Below, one piece after another: positions 5,700 to 5,701 of a stretch of 5,701 bases of DNA. A program made the position numbers and the translations under genes. Every line of letters starts with the position of its first letter. Positions within the stretch are counted from its first letter, which is position 1. This DNA comes from a bacterium. Its GTDB lineage: Bacteria; UBA9089; UBA9088. The notes below the pieces were generated by a model. The model had not been told where the DNA came from. It saw nothing but the letters and a program-made list of their open reading frames with translations, and did no database searches. The stretch covers positions 1 through 5,701 of the forward strand of contig DNCM01000022.1 of the NCBI GenBank assembly GCA_003498085.1, read 5' to 3'.

Positions 5700-5701
5700 T
5701 T

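Noticed and set aside
5683..5700. UUCG tetraloop hairpin reading of the right-edge palindrome
   Set aside because: Closing C(TTCG)G puts the next bases out of register (C opposite C); the triloop pairing is the only perfect one.
1..5701. Mobile element, defence island, CRISPR or other novel system
   Set aside because: No transposase, integrase, spaced direct repeats, attachment site or defence gene is visible; the leftward block is compact housekeeping genes.

Overview
The window is an AT-rich bacterial segment (roughly one third G+C by eye; ATA and AGA/AGG codons are common in all genes). It contains six protein-coding genes and almost no spare DNA. One gene runs rightward and is cut by the left edge. 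The other five run leftward and fill the rest. I see no rRNA, tRNA, CRISPR array, insertion sequence or phage gene.

Layout. Bases 1-720 (+) encode the C-terminal 239 residues of an exported or surface protein: a cohesin-like beta-sandwich, a linker, and a FlgD-like/type IX-style C-terminal sorting domain. It meets the leftward block tail to tail across 10 bases. Reading the leftward block in its direction of transcription (right to left), the genes are proA (proline synthesis), nadD (NAD synthesis), holB (clamp-loader delta-prime), ricT (PSP1-domain Fe-S protein) and metG (methionyl-tRNA synthetase). Junctions are tight: proA/nadD overlap by 4 bases (GTGA), holB/ricT overlap by 8 bases, and the ricT stop directly abuts the metG start (TAAATG). 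The only real gap is 49 bases between nadD and holB. It holds a plausible sigma-70-type promoter, so the block may be two transcription units, proA-nadD and holB-ricT-metG.

Biology. These are housekeeping genes whose order recalls arrangements known elsewhere: proB-proA-nadD in many bacteria, and holB-yaaT(ricT)-...-metS in Bacillus subtilis. The products are not one pathway. They share tight packing and translational coupling.

Organism. The C-terminal sorting domain with its FPNP and G-x-Y-x-Y-K-L motifs is typical of Bacteroidota and of many uncultured diderm phyla (Cloacimonadota, WOR-3, Latescibacterota, Poribacteria, Desantisbacteria and similar). With low G+C, cohesin modules and a short GC-rich palindrome at the right edge, I infer an uncultured diderm bacterium from such a phylum. 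The exact phylum cannot be fixed from this window.

Novelty. I find no undescribed multi-gene system. The points most worth checking are the cohesin plus sorting-domain protein, an Asp-to-Glu change at a conserved active-site position of MetG, a delta-prime subunit with intact Walker A but degenerate Walker B, the GC-rich palindrome ahead of proA, and the very short leader before holB.
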